NCBI RefSeq assembly: GCF_014805625.2
Contig: NW_024003472.1
Span: 93,009 to 157,008 of the forward strand
Direction: 5' to 3'
Source: Glossina fuscipes
Lineage: Eukaryota > Arthropoda > Insecta > Diptera > Glossinidae
Length of the DNA stretch: 64,000 nucleotides
Shown here in pieces: positions 31,809 to 43,600 of the stretch. How positions within the stretch are numbered: the stretch's first letter is position 1; each line of letters opens with the position of its first letter. A program made the position numbers and the translations under genes. The notes beneath the pieces are model-generated. The model was not told where the DNA came from. It was given only the letters and a program-made list of their open reading frames with translations, and ran no database searches.

Positions 31809-34700
31809 TCAGTTTAAGTACGACATAGGTAAATCGCGCTTGTTGAGCAATATTGCTTTAATAGACTTTAAAGAGTCCGTTAATGAGAATAGATGATAGA
31901 CATCATTTAGGTTCTTGCAAACAACTCTGAGCGGGTTAAACAGTTCAAAGTTATATTTGCATTGACTAAGCTTTATCAACATAAAGTACCTAGAGAAGCG
32001 GTTAGGGACATTAAAGCAAATCTCACGAATTAATGCGGGCGAATCAATTGCACCATTTATTAATTTGATTAGGAAGGAAACCCCAAGAACAAATCTACGT
32101 TTCTCGAGTGACGGTAAGGATAACAGAAGCAACCTATTTTCATAGGGTGGAAGAGGGGAAATCGGGTCCCAACCCAAAATCCTAAGTGCAAACAGCAAGA
32201 ATTGCTTTTGTATAGATTCAATTGAACCAACGTAGCATCTATATGAAGGAGACCACACAACAGAGGCATACTCAAGAATAGGTCTAACCAAACACGTGTA
32301 AAGCCTTTTAGTAATATAAGGATCATCAAGCTCTTTGGACCACCTCTTTATAAAACCAAGAGCGGACCTAGCTTTGCTTAACGAGGACTCAATATGCAAA
32401 TTGAAACGTAACCTATAATCGAATAGAACGCCTAAATCAATGAACGAATCGACGTCTTCCAACCTGTGCGAATCAATGAAGTATTGGGTACTAAACGACT
32501 TCCTTCTTAAGAAAGAAAGCTTCTTACATTTATTTAGATTTAGCTTCAGAAGATTGAGGGAGCACCATGCAACCAAATTGTTCAAATCACTTTGAAGATG
32601 ATGTGATTGCGATTCTACGGAAAAAGAAGTAAACAGTTTCACATCATCAGCATACATTAAAATCTTACTGAATTTAATCACGGAGGGCAAATCATTGATG
32701 TATAAATTAAATAAAATAGATCCCAAGTGGCTACCTTGAGGTACGCCAGACGTTACGGGGAATTCATCCGAGGTAATGAGGTTAAACAAAACCCTGAATG
32801 ATCTACCATACAGATAAGAGCTTAACCATTCAACTAAGAAGAGAGGAAAGCCAGAGGTCTGGATTTTAAATCTAAGAAGTCTATGATTAACCATATCAAA
32901 CGCCTTGCTAAAGTCAGTGTAAATGACATCAGTGCGAGAACCACTAGAAAAAGCCTTGAAAACATGAGAAGTAAACTCCAACAGATTGGTCACCGTAGAT
33001 CTTCCCTTTCGAAAACCATGCTGGAAAGGAGAAATATACAATTTCATGGAAAAGGCTATATGCTGAGCCACAATTCGCTCGAACAGTTTAGGTAAGACAC
33101 TCAACTTGGCGATGCCTCTGTAGTTCTCTACAAGTTGCCTACTACCACTTTTGTGAATAGGAATAAGGAAAGAAGTCTTCCAACACAAAGGGAAAACACC
33201 TAAATTCAAAGACTTATTAAAAATCTTTGAGATAACATCACAAAGCTCGCCAGCACAAGATATAAGTACACATGAGGGGATGCCATCGGGTCCAGGCGAA
33301 CAATTATATTTCAGAGAGTTCAATCCTTCAAAAACGTCATTTTCCGATATAACAAAGTTAGGAATTGAAACCGAATTAGAAATCGAATATGGATAATTTT
33401 CCGATAAATCAAAATTGGCAGTTGAAAAGTTCTGTCGGAAGTATTCCGCAAAGAGATTTGAGGATTCAAAATCATCCGAGGACTCGGAGCCATTAAAAGA
33501 CACAAACGACGGGTTTATGGAGATTTTTCTTTTGGAATTAACGAACTTAAAAAAGTATTTAGGGTTAGCAAACAAGGAGGATTTAACAAACTGAAGGTAT
33601 CTGCAGTAGTATTGGCGGTTGAGGGAATTAAATTTATGCCTTGCAACAGAGTAAGCGAAATGATCGAAAGAAGAACCACTTTTCGAAAATTTTTTGAACA
33701 ACTTGTTTTTCCTATTCTTGTAGTATTTAATTGTCTTATTAAACCACGGGGGATCCTTACTTCGAGGACGGGACTGCTTGATCGGAACGGATGCAGAAAT
33801 AGCTTGATTTAATACATTGTAGAACGACGACAGTAAGCTATCAATGCTTCCCTCTGAGAAATCGAGCACAAAATGAGAAAGATGAGATTTTAGTATGGAA
33901 ACATTGATTTTATGGAAATCATAACGTTGATATGAAAAATTTGAATTTGGAACGTTATAGAAGTTCAACGAACCAACAGACTTGTAATGAAAGGAAACAC
34001 CCAATGCTGGATGATATGGATCCTCAGGTAAACTAAACGGAAGACAACGATTAACGCAAACCTCAGGAAAATTTGCAAAGCAAAGATCAAGAAATCTCCC
34101 ATTTCAATTAGGGGTACCATTGTATTGAACTAAATTATTATCAAATAATTCATTGAAGAACACAACGGCTTTATCAGATGTTGAGGAAGGAATCAAACAG
34201 CCAGAACTATCACTGTAAAACCAATTGACTTGAGGCAAGTTGAAGTCACCCAACGCAAGGACTATATCGGTAGATTTAGATTGCTTGGCCACTTCACAAA
34301 TGAGGGCGGCCTGTTTCTTATATACAGAGATATCCGAATTTGGGGGAATATAGGAGCAGGTCACATATAAGTGTTTGTTAGGAAATTTCACTCGAATGGC
34401 GATAAATTCAACATCGGGAGTAGTTGGAAATTCAAACGAATAGGTGGGGAGTGCCGTAGAAATAGCAATTAAAACACCACCACCATTGCGATACAAACGA
34501 TCGTTTCTGAAAACTTGAAACGAATTATGGAAAAGTTCCGACGAATGTAGAACTGGCTTCAGCCATGTTTCAGTGAAGACCAGACAGGAAAACTCCGTAC
34601 TCACTGAATTTAGGAAGGCAGAACGAATTTTTGAGTTTAGGCCCCTAACATTTTGATAAATGAGAGAAAATGAGGCTGAAGAAGTATTTAGTTTTTTGAA
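31809..34700 (-). pseudogene. CR1 ORF2, endonuclease-RT with a single nonsense codon
   Basis: The endonuclease part (IYQNVRGLNSKI near 34660, FTETWLKP, ALGDFNLPQVNW) runs to 34104 and is separated from the rest only by an in-frame TGA near 34098, where the plus-strand copy has TGT. The remaining 731-residue frame (34004-31809) is open and has all RT blocks: SPGPDGIPS, HGFRKGRST, YTDFSKAFDMVNHRLL, TSGVPQGSHLGS, catalytic YADD (in LMYADDVKLF), IDLGVLFDYRL. It ends near the 3' repeats. Only one base seems to stand between this copy and an open ORF2, so it is the youngest-looking coding region of the right half. Confidence 0.8.
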
Positions 34701-34709
34701 GGGGAAAGA

Positions 34710-35743
34710 GCTAATGCATTCGCATTACGGGGTCGGCCCGAGGGATAAATTCCTTAATTAATGATCCAACCGGCCACAAAGGTTAAAATCAAATCCATAT
34801 TTTCGGTCGGAACTAGAATTTTAAAAGATGAGATAGCTCTAGCTTGAGAAGGACCCAGTTTGAAAATACTAACTCGCTTTAAATTGACAGAAGGGGCTTT
34901 CGCAGCCAGATAACCCCTTATGTTTTCAACAGATGTATCTGGTGCCAGTCTTGACACAAATATGGCCTTTCTAGGAGGAACTGCCTTCAAGCATATGTCA
35001 TCAGTACTGGGAGCAGCAGGGTTAACGGATGGGGAGTTATGAGTTGGGGAAAATATAGAGGGGGTAACCACACTTGCACGAGCAGCTTGCTCAGTTTGGC
35101 GACCAGCATTTACACCCGAACAGCGAGGAGGAGAGGACGATTTACTATTACCCTTAATAGTTTTGGGCAATGACGCCTGAGAAGATTGAGTGACATCTAT
35201 GGGAGGAGATACCCTTGTCCCTTCAGCATTGCTCAAATCATAGGAGCTTCCGTGCTTATTTGTAGCTTTTTAGTTACCGACCGCCTCAACAGTAGGAGAA
35301 ACGCTAACGTTCTTTGTAGACTTTGAGGAAGTGCTAACTTGTATCGACGAATTAGACTTAGAAGTATTCAGAGGTGACTAACCACACGCTACGCTACGAG
35401 TTGTAATTTTGCTAGCTGGGGAAGTGGTCAATATAACGACACTCATCAAACCTAGTGTTAATTATTTTAAACTTCTCCCACAAGGAGTGGAGATTTTTCT
35501 CAAACCTGAGAAAAAATTTCTCTTCTTCGTGTAGAGTTTGTAGAAATTTATGTCCCGCATTCTACAGTCAGGACATGACCATCCTAAGCCTTTTGAGTGA
35601 TCAAGGACTGCATCAGCAGCACGGCCGGTAATACCAGCACACTTTGCATGTCCAAAACGATCACACAACCAGCAAGAAATGAATCGTTCAGATTCAGGGC
35701 CAGTTTTCGCACGACATGGAGTAAATAAACAATCCATGTCCAT
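34710..35743 (-). pseudogene. CR1 ORF1 with PHD-like finger, frameshifted
   Basis: ORF1 starts at the ATG at 35743 (MDMDCLFTPC). A PHD/RING-like cysteine array follows: CLFTPC, CWLCDRFGHAKCAG, WSCPDC within the first 60 residues. The frame breaks near 35465 and resumes at 35236-34754, where the Ser/Pro-rich linker and the conserved C-terminal block (KAIFVSRLAPDTSVENI, ARAISSFKILVP) are found; another shift near 34754 leads to the stop at 34710. It would bind element RNA or chromatin. A long T/A run (35750-35815) lies in the 5' leader. Confidence 0.75.
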
Positions 35744-36160
35744 TGAAAACAAAAAAAATAGCTTAAGAAGGAAAAAAAAAAAAACGAAAAAGAAAAAAAA
35801 AAAAAAAAATAATTTTTCCACGGCACAAATTTTCAGCAAAATTAAAGCAAATTTCTCACTTCCCTGCCCACTGTAAATATAGAGCGAAAACTAACGGAAA
35901 CTGTAAACACAGATTAAAAGGCAAAAAGAGAGACTTTTACCAAGAGCTCAATTGTTGCTTGCAATAAACCAAAATGATTTTTTCACATAAATGGTTAATA
36001 AATTCATATACAATAAATTCACACTTTATTCTTTAAGAGAATTTTTAAATTTAAACACGAATAAAGCAAAAAGTTAAGAAATACAACTAAAAAAATTGAT
36101 ATATTTGTTGACAGAATAAAAACGCGACTACAAGCCACGCGCAGAGTTGCCAAACTCGCA

Positions 36161-37797
36161 TATACAGGTATACTTATAACGAGAGCTTTTAAAGAGAGAA
36201 TTTAAAAAATGCACCCACGTGGTACAAATTCGGTACGGCTAAACATATATTATCCTTTACATTTTTCCCCATATAAAGGCTTGCTTTTCGTTGGAAGTGG
36301 TTTTGAAATTTCGCCTATTTGATCCAAATTTTTAAGTCTGTTTAGTGCGCTGAAGTACTAAAAATTATTTGCATATAACAACGTCCTTAAAGTAAGGCGT
36401 TAAGCAGAGACTGCCAGTAAAAATGTTCATACGCAAACGAGTTGTTTTTAGAAAAAAACAAGTGAATATACCAAAATTCGTTAAGTTATCTGAAAAACTG
36501 CGACCTGTAGGTTGAACCGATATTAAGGAGGCAAACTTAGAAATTAATTCGGAAAGCGATTATAAAAGAATCGGTATAATAAAAGCTGGGTCTGTTTTGG
36601 CTGTTCCATACGTCTGCATAAACTTGATATACTGAGTATCACAAGTGTTGGGGGCTGTGAAAATTAGGATTTTCAATGTACTTCGCTAAAATTCGCCAAA
36701 TATATTTGTTGAATTAAAAATTTAAATCGAATGAAATTATTTTTTTGACTACCTCTAACATGAACTTTCTTGCAAAAAGTAGACTATGTGTAAGTAAAAG
36801 CTGGATTTGTGCTTTTTGCTGTCTAACTAACCCAGCTATACTCACATTTTTTTCCTTTTTTTCTATGTGTATACATTATATGAAAAAAAAATGTTTAAGT
36901 CAAGAATTATCTAAACTTGTCCGCGAGTCTCGGCGTCCGTTAGTACCGTTCTTTCGTCCGTTGTACAGCAGCCATGGTCACTTTCCTATGCTCACACACA
37001 CATACATATACCCCGTCTTCACCGGACCTATACTCTGGTTAGTTTTTTGAAATATTATAATACCCTACCTTAACCTTAGTTTCATACCACTTCATTCCGC
37101 CGGGAATTTACAATAAGGAGATTACAGGGATGACAATGATGATGACAAAATTGCAGCCATACGTTGAATATGATTGTATAATGGGAGCCTATGAACCCAG
37201 TGAGGTTAAGAAGAACAACGCAGAAAATTTTGATTAGATTCCCAAGTACAGGTACATGTTTACTATTGGTTTGAAAGAATTCTTCTTACTATTTTTTCGA
37301 TTTGGATTTATTGGACTTCTTAGAAAATGTGCTTCGAATTTCGGGATGCATAAAAATCCATATTTCGGTTCTATATTTATTTTCCTTTTTCATTAACTTT
37401 TCGATCTTTTTGTTTGCCATATTTTTCACTTTTGCTTATCGATCCATAATAAAAAAAACCGGTACGTAAATTTTAAGTACGTAAATATAAAGATATCCCT
37501 TTTACAACTATATATATTTACGTGTGCGATGTTTAACATAATTAAATTCACAAATGGAGCGCAATAAAAACGTGGAAAATGTCCTTTCTTTAAATGAGTT
37601 TATCGTTTCAATTACTTTTTAATAATTTTTTTTTTCTTCTTGTCTTACAATTCTTTGCAATTTAACTCACATATATTTAAATTACTTCTTAATCATGTTA
37701 TATACCGTTTTTAGATAATAGTAGCACATAAATTTTAGGTAATGAACTGAAGTTTATTTATTTATCTTCTTCACCCGTAAATCCGCAATAATCAAGA
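36161..37797. other. Spacer without recognisable gene
   Basis: AT-rich. Short frames only, e.g. 36745-37050, which is hydrophobic and rich in F and C without a motif. Confidence 0.4.
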
Positions 37798-38109
37798 GTG
37801 GAATATTATGACCAACTGTTTATTGCACTTTCGCATTTTTCGATCTTCGTTTTATTTTTGGAAAAACCAGAACAAACATTCGCTGAAAACTATCCCAAGG
37901 CTACACAAACGGGCTTCGGACTTTGTTCTTTTTTAATAATTCTCTCTGTCCCTCTACATAACGCTATTATGCGAGCGAAGAATTATGAAAAGAAACTTTA
38001 CGGGACTCCTTTATTATGGATGCGCTACTCTTTTGGCATAGAGAAGGAACAAAGCCGATCGACGGAACCCCACTACCCTACGAACGCAGACGTTAAAACT
38101 ATTGTGTAA
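37798..38109 (+). CDS. Orphan ORF, possible 3' exon of a host gene
   Basis: A 103-residue open frame without ATG at its start. It has a hydrophobic segment at about residues 8-22 (ALSHFSIFVLFLE), another at 43-55 (GLCSFLIILSVPL), and a basic then polar tail. It is not recognised as any TE domain. A possible splice acceptor (AATCAAG) precedes it and an AATAAA poly(A) signal follows the stop by about 50 bp (38160), which would suit a terminal exon of a membrane protein gene. It could equally be a chance ORF; RNA evidence would decide. Confidence 0.3.
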   Translation: MEYYDQLFIALSHFSIFVLFLEKPEQTFAENYPKATQTGFGLCSFLIILSVPLHNAIMRAKNYEKKLYGTPLLWMRYSFGIEKEQSRSTEPHYPTNADVKTIV

Positions 38110-38955
38110 CGAGGTATAATTGGTGAATTTTCACAATTTTATAGTAAAAATTTGTCAAGAATAAAGATTTCAACTGTAACTTTTGGTGGTATGTCTGCAC
38201 TACTTAATAACATATTGGGAGATCCTTGCCATAGATGGGCCGATTGAAATGTACGCTTTTATTGGTAATTTTGAAAAAATGATGAATTCCTGAGAGAAAA
38301 AATTAACTTTACCGAATTTGAATTACATCAGTTCAGTTGTGAAATTCTGGCCTTATAATGATAAAAAGCAAGTATATGCTTGATAACGAGGTGTAGTTTT
38401 CTATGTTTAGCGCTTAGTGTATAATATTGACAAAACTAAGAGTAGTATCGAATTAGACGTAATGCGATGGGCTATATAAATGGCGTCCTTGCCCGACATT
38501 ACAGCTTTTATTTTCTTTTTTTTTGTTGATAACAAAACATTGAAAATACGTTGAAAACTTTATGTTAGGAAGAAATACGCATGATGTGCTCAAAATTCGA
38601 TATATTATATTCAGCGTCCACATGATGGCCTTACTTAAATACTTATTTTGATGTAGTGAGTGATTGGAGCGCGAATTATAGTAGAATGTGTGTGCTGACC
38701 TCGATTTTGCATAAAATGCGTTCTAGGACAGAGTCAAGAATTGAACAGATAAAAATCTAGAAATTGGAAATAATATTGCTTTAAGATGTATAAATTCAAT
38801 GTCAATATAAATAAAATGTAATGTGAGAAATATTTATTTTATAAGTACAATAAAATTTTTAAGTTATTATTGAAGAACAAAAAAATAGAAATAATAATTA
38901 GGTTTGCAGAGATGTGGTCGGGTACGGTTCGAGTACTCCTTACTTCTTATAAAGC
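38110..38955. other. Spacer without recognisable gene
   Basis: AT-rich. A GCTATATAAATGG TATA-like box occurs at 38471-38483, without a clear gene downstream. Confidence 0.35.
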
Positions 38956-39186
38956 GAAGCTTTGCCGCACCCAACGTATACACCAGATATAGTGCCTTCT
39001 GATTATAACATGCTCAGACCGATACTGCATGGCTTGGCTGACACACTGTTTCGAAATGATGAAAAAGTGCAAGAATGGGTTGACGTCTATATCGCTGCTA
39101 AGCCAATATCATTTTTTCGACACGGTATCGCCATGTTACCAAAAAGATTTCACCATTTCGTCTTTATTTTCCGTATAGTGTATTAG
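38956..39186 (+). pseudogene. mariner transposase, C-terminal fragment
   Basis: The frame reads PHPTYTPDIVPSDYNMLRPI, then HGLADTLF, VQEWVDVYIAAK and FFRHGIAMLPKRF. This is the end of a mariner transposase: the PHPPYSPDLAPSDYH block holding the last aspartate of the DD34D triad, followed by the RGI..LPERW-type tail. The N-terminal two thirds are missing here. No terminal inverted repeats were found. Confidence 0.8.
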
Positions 39187-39899
39187 GGCTTTTGATTACT
39201 GCTACTTAGTCGTTGGAAATGGATTTAGCTATAATATAATATAAATGGGTCGCACGGACCAATTTTCATCTTAAAACATTAAAAATTAAACTAGGATTCA
39301 AATTTAACCTATGTAATGTTTATGTTACATCCCCAGTGTGAACCAATGTTAACAGTGATATATTGAAAATTGGACCTTTTCACCATACAAAAACTCTTCA
39401 TACTACTTTTTTCTTCTTGACCACATGTATTGGGATTTACGGCGTAATGGCTCGGCAATGAGTTATCGATTTGTGATAATGTGATAGCAAACAACTGATG
39501 CTGTAAATGTATGTCTCATATCCGTATTTCATCTATCTGTAGATTAGATAAACGTTACATAATCTGACAACTATTGACGCAAAAAAATATGCTGACGCAA
39601 TAAAAAGAAATGAACATTCATCATATAATTTACACAAAACTCAAAGAGGATTAGAGAGCTGGTAATTGGTGCGTAAATTGTGTAGTCTTATTGCCACGAA
39701 GTGTGTCGAGAATCTGAAACGTAAGGTGAGGGAAGCATGTTCACGCTGGGAGAATATATATATTCTTTCTTACTAAGTCGACCATAGAGAGAACACGTAA
39801 CCTCTCACGGCACGGTAACTAAAATAATTTCATGTGATAGATGAGAATCTCAGCTATCTCCGTATAATGTAAAATTAAAAAATTACGTTAAGCTGATTC
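39187..39899. other. Spacer without recognisable gene
   Basis: Nothing recognised; it may contain the mariner 3' end. Confidence 0.35.
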
Positions 39900-40110
39900 T
39901 ATGACGTCCATATAAAACTTATGGCTTGGCAACCAGACCATAACTGAATATTCTAGAAGCTTACCTAATGAAGCATATAATCCCCTAAATCTTTGAACTC
40001 TTTTGACCATCTCTTGGCGAACCCAAAAACAACTTCATTTACAGAAGCGTCAATGTAGAGTTTTGATGTAACATGATATCTTTAAGTGTTTGAATCTGTG
40101 TTATTTGTTA
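39900..40110 (-). pseudogene. CR1-like RT thumb relic
   Basis: Sequence on the minus strand resembles the region of the CR1 copies around 32270-32400 (the block encoding KRWSKELDD...ITKRLY...RPILEYASVVW), as nucleotide patches such as TTTGAACTC..TTTGACCATCTCTTGGCGAACCCA. Very short and decayed. Confidence 0.4.
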
Positions 40111-40775
40111 AGTTGTATTTAAATCTTTTTGAAGTTGTCAAGAAAAAAACACATACTGAATCAGACAATAAAAGAATGGATTTGGAGAGCTCGCTAAAAA
40201 CAGCTATAATTGACGACCCTACCAGGCTTCGAAGCATAAAAAAAAGAAGAACAACAGTACAAAGAAACTAAAAAAACATCGCCGGAAATGGAAAGAGGAA
40301 AACGGTTTGAAAGATAATTACGAGACAACAACCAAGCCAAGAAACATAATGGAAACGGGCGTAAGCAAAATTGAAAAGGCGAAATTAAAATAAGGATAAG
40401 GCAAAACTTTTCCTTGAAGACAATTTTAAAGAAAAAGAGAGAAATTCCTGAAAACTAAAAAATGTATTTAAAAACCATCAAGAGCTATATAAGAGTGGAT
40501 AGTTGAACAGGTATTATCGTATCATACATCTTCATGTCCGTTTATGGAGGTCACTACGGTTCCAAATTAGCAAACGAATTGACGAAGAAAAGCAATATTA
40601 AAAATATTTCAATTAAAAGTAAACGCGCATTGACATATGTGTCGCTCTTAAGAGAACTCTTGATTACTAAAGATCGTATATAGTATATTGTCATAAAATT
40701 CGCTTTTCTAATATAGACTCCGTATCACTGAACCATGGATATTTTGTTTAAGAGAAATATACTTCAAAGTTTTTT
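40111..40775. other. Spacer without recognisable gene
   Basis: A-rich, with short frames without motif. Confidence 0.35.
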
Positions 40776-41099
40776 TGTTTACAATTATATTCCTAAAATA
40801 TAGGATTATTCACAATTTATTTTAAGCAATACTTTCAACTGCTCAACTTAAATATTCTTTTTCTACTGACCCTCCCTTCCACAAATATTCTATTTATATA
40901 CATTTTTACAAGTATATTGCTATACCTAAATTTATAGTTTTATTTTTAATCCCTGTCTGCTTTTTCGCTAATCGTTTCCATCGGCCGGCAGCTGCATAAC
41001 TTGCCACGAATGTGCATTTGGTGTCTTTTCTCTTTAAGGAAATTATTATTTAGGAAAATGACTTAGCTGAAATGAACTAGATTTGGGATTTCCGTAACA
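40776..41099 (-). repeat. Solo LTR, family 1 copy b
   Basis: Read on the minus strand it starts TGTTACGGAAATCCCA at 41099 and follows the LTR at 3825 through GCAGCTGCCGGCCGATGG, AAAAATGTATATAAA and the A/T-rich end GTAAACA. No internal element sequence adjoins it. Confidence 0.65.
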
Positions 41100-41260
41100 A
41101 TATATACTTAAATATATATCTATATAGATCTTCGTAGTCGGAAAATTTCTTGCCGTTTTTCCGGAGACCAGGTTAAAATAACTTTTTCGGATAACTAGAT
41201 AGGTAATTAATTAGTAGTTACGCAGGGCAGGTTTATATTTATTTTATAATAACTTTCAAA

Positions 41261-41560
41261 GTGATTGGTTGTGTTGTTGTACGATGTAAGAAAGACTTGA
41301 AAGATCACTGCGAGCATATAAGATTATTTTCCTCTTTAATTTCAAAAAAGGTAAAAGACCTGCAGACGTACATAAAGAAAATGTGCTGTGAAACTAATGT
41401 CGCAGCAGAACGCACTTGCAAAATTTGGTTTGCGAAATTTTATTTACGAAATGTTGAGTGAAAGGTCTACCACGTTATACTAAGTTTAAAAAAGTTCCAA
41501 CATAGAGACACTCCTTTAGTGAGGACAATAAGTTGAACCGAATATTTTCTAACTCCAATT
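41261..41560 (+). pseudogene. mariner transposase, N-terminal fragment
   Basis: The frame contains NVAAERTCKIWFAKFYLRNVE, the second helix-turn-helix entry of mariner transposases (usually LSERTCQKWFAKFRSGDF-like), and after a stop continues with a degenerate GRP-linker area. It is 2 kb from the C-terminal fragment and separated by other repeats, so the two are not obviously one element. Confidence 0.55.
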
Positions 41561-41799
41561 AGAACATCGGTCACCTGCTAGAAACGATGCGAAATGGCTT
41601 TATAAACACCATTACCGTTTTCGAACCAAAGCCAAGAAAAGTAAAAGAAGAGAAAAGAAATGACACATCAACCTAAATGAACACGATGTTTTGACCACCG
41701 ACAATGGGGTAGTTGATGTCAGTTCACATCGCCTCTTCAATCGTGATGTAATTGTCCGTATTTCCAGCGAACAAATTTGTTTATAACAAGAAGTGGTCC

Positions 41800-43600
41800 G
41801 ACATTGTTCCAACTACAGCTAATTAAAATTTATAACATTTCAAAAAAAACAATTGGCTTAAACCTTGGTCTATGCAACGGTTTCCCTTTCAATTTTATTA
41901 TAGCTGATATGCCCAAAACAATTATTCGAGCGGTATTTTGAGGAAAATTCGGATTACTGCTTTACATTACACGGAAACTATTAGTTGATCCATTAACAAG
42001 TTTGTCCGTGGACACACTCACGGATCGATGCAACATCCCCTCACAATTAATACACAAAGTTATTTAAAGAATTCCCGAGCTTGACTTAAGAACTTGACTA
42101 TTTTAATTAAGCATTCCATAGCCCACAGATTGGTAACAAAAAACGCAATTTCACTCTCTAAGTCCACACGTCTTCATCCAATCAAACACAAAACTGCAAG
42201 AGTAGAATTTGAATTCTTGTTCAAGCCCGTTGCCTTCGCATTTCTCAGCTGCCTCTCCTTTACATCTTGCAGCCAAGAAGGACCTCAATGACTAGCGTCC
42301 TTACAGAAATGTAAATGTGATAACAAATCCATTTAGTACCAAATCCTTCATATTAATGATATGAGAAATATGAAGTTTTTTTCCGAATATTTGTTTCCTT
42401 AAATCTTGCCACAAGATTCTAACGGCAGAAGAAGATATATTTAACACTGCATTCATAACGGCATTCGGAATTCATTGGTATGAGAAATGTATGTATATAT
42501 ATAACGAACGTAGATACGTTTATAAATCCGATTTATGAGGCCATAACTGAAACAAACAACAAGAAAGAGAAAAATTTTCAATGGGACAGTAACATTCGAA
42601 AAGATCAGAATGAGCTTCGCTCCAAGAGATTCATTAATCCATAAAGAAGCAAAGTTAACACTGGACATCGGTGCATCAAACATGACTGCAGGGGACGTAT
42701 ACGAGCAAACCCACTAATGCAAAACAGACCCATTAGCATGTCTTTCTAAAAAAGTAATTTTGTCTAAAATTAATTATAGCATGTTCGATCGAGAGCTGCT
42801 TGCAATTTACTTGGCAATCAAACATTTCAGACAATTCGCGATATTCGCTGACCATAAACCACTCATTAAAGCGTTAAATTCCAAGACTAATCGTAGTCGA
42901 GACAAATAAGACAACTTGAATACATCGCACAATTGATATAAAGTATACCAAATGTGGATCCAATGTGGTGGCGTACATATTGTCCAGAATATTCGAGGTT
43001 GAGAATCTGAGTGATGCATACTTGAACTTTAAAATGTTGGAACAATTCTGAAAAGATCAACAACGCGACTCAGATCTCAAGCAAGCAATAAGAGAGGAAT
43101 TCAATCTGATTGTAAAAGTATCATCGACAAAGTCCGAAATATGATGCAAAGTGTCCGGGAAAAGACCAGGAACTTTTTTTTACGAAAGTCTCAGAATGAA
43201 ATTTTATATGCGGGATTGAGAGCAACGAAGAAATTAATAACTGACCTTGATAACTGATAGATATTTTTTCCCAAGGTATGAGAAAAGAAACTACCTCATG
43301 GTCAAGCCAGTGCATTCAATAGCAGAAATTGAAAATCTCGTTAAAGTGGAGTGAGGAATTACCAATAGCTCTATTAGGTCTACGTACAGGGTACAAAGAA
43401 AATTTATCTGCCATTTCGGCTGAAAATGATTTATGGAGATGAAAGCCTCAGAGACAGAGGTTCGTTCCAAAGTCCTTACGGGGGGTTTTCAAGGTTATTG
43501 AAAAAAAGTCGAAATCTTTTAAAATATAAATAGACAATGGCACACGAACAGTGGCTCTAAGGTGACGGAACCCGCAATCGTCGAAAGTTCACACGCACAT
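41800..43600 (+). pseudogene. Second gypsy-family pol relic
   Basis: A Ty3/gypsy-type pol different from the one at 27000-31040, decayed but in order: the post-protease block FNFIIADMPKTII...VDPLTSLSV (41880-42010), RT start with TRLHPIKHKTARVEFEFLF (about 42165-42220), a partial RT core TAEEDIFNTAFITAFG (about 42430-42470), RNase H FDRELLAIYLAIKHFRQF and ADHKPL (42783-42865), an integrase C-terminal LLGLRT-like and MIYGDESLR area (about 43370-43440), and the tail FKVI..KSKSFKI (about 43490-43530). The wording of the blocks fits the gypsy branch with IIGADFL...RLIDPLT, common in metazoans. Parts of RT and integrase are deleted. Confidence 0.65.

Larger units (their letters stand above)
31480..36160 (-). 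mobile_element. CR1-clade non-LTR retrotransposon, nearly full length
   Basis: On the minus strand: a 5' leader from about 36160 (AGTTTGGCAACTCTGCGCGTGG), ORF1 with a PHD-like zinc finger, ORF2 with endonuclease and RT but no RNase H, a 3' UTR and a tail of AAAT/AATA-type short repeats at 31465-31505. A PHD-type ORF1 is known from CR1-clade elements. The same element occurs in the other orientation at 50410-54805, so both borders can be set by where the two copies stop matching. Confidence 0.85.
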
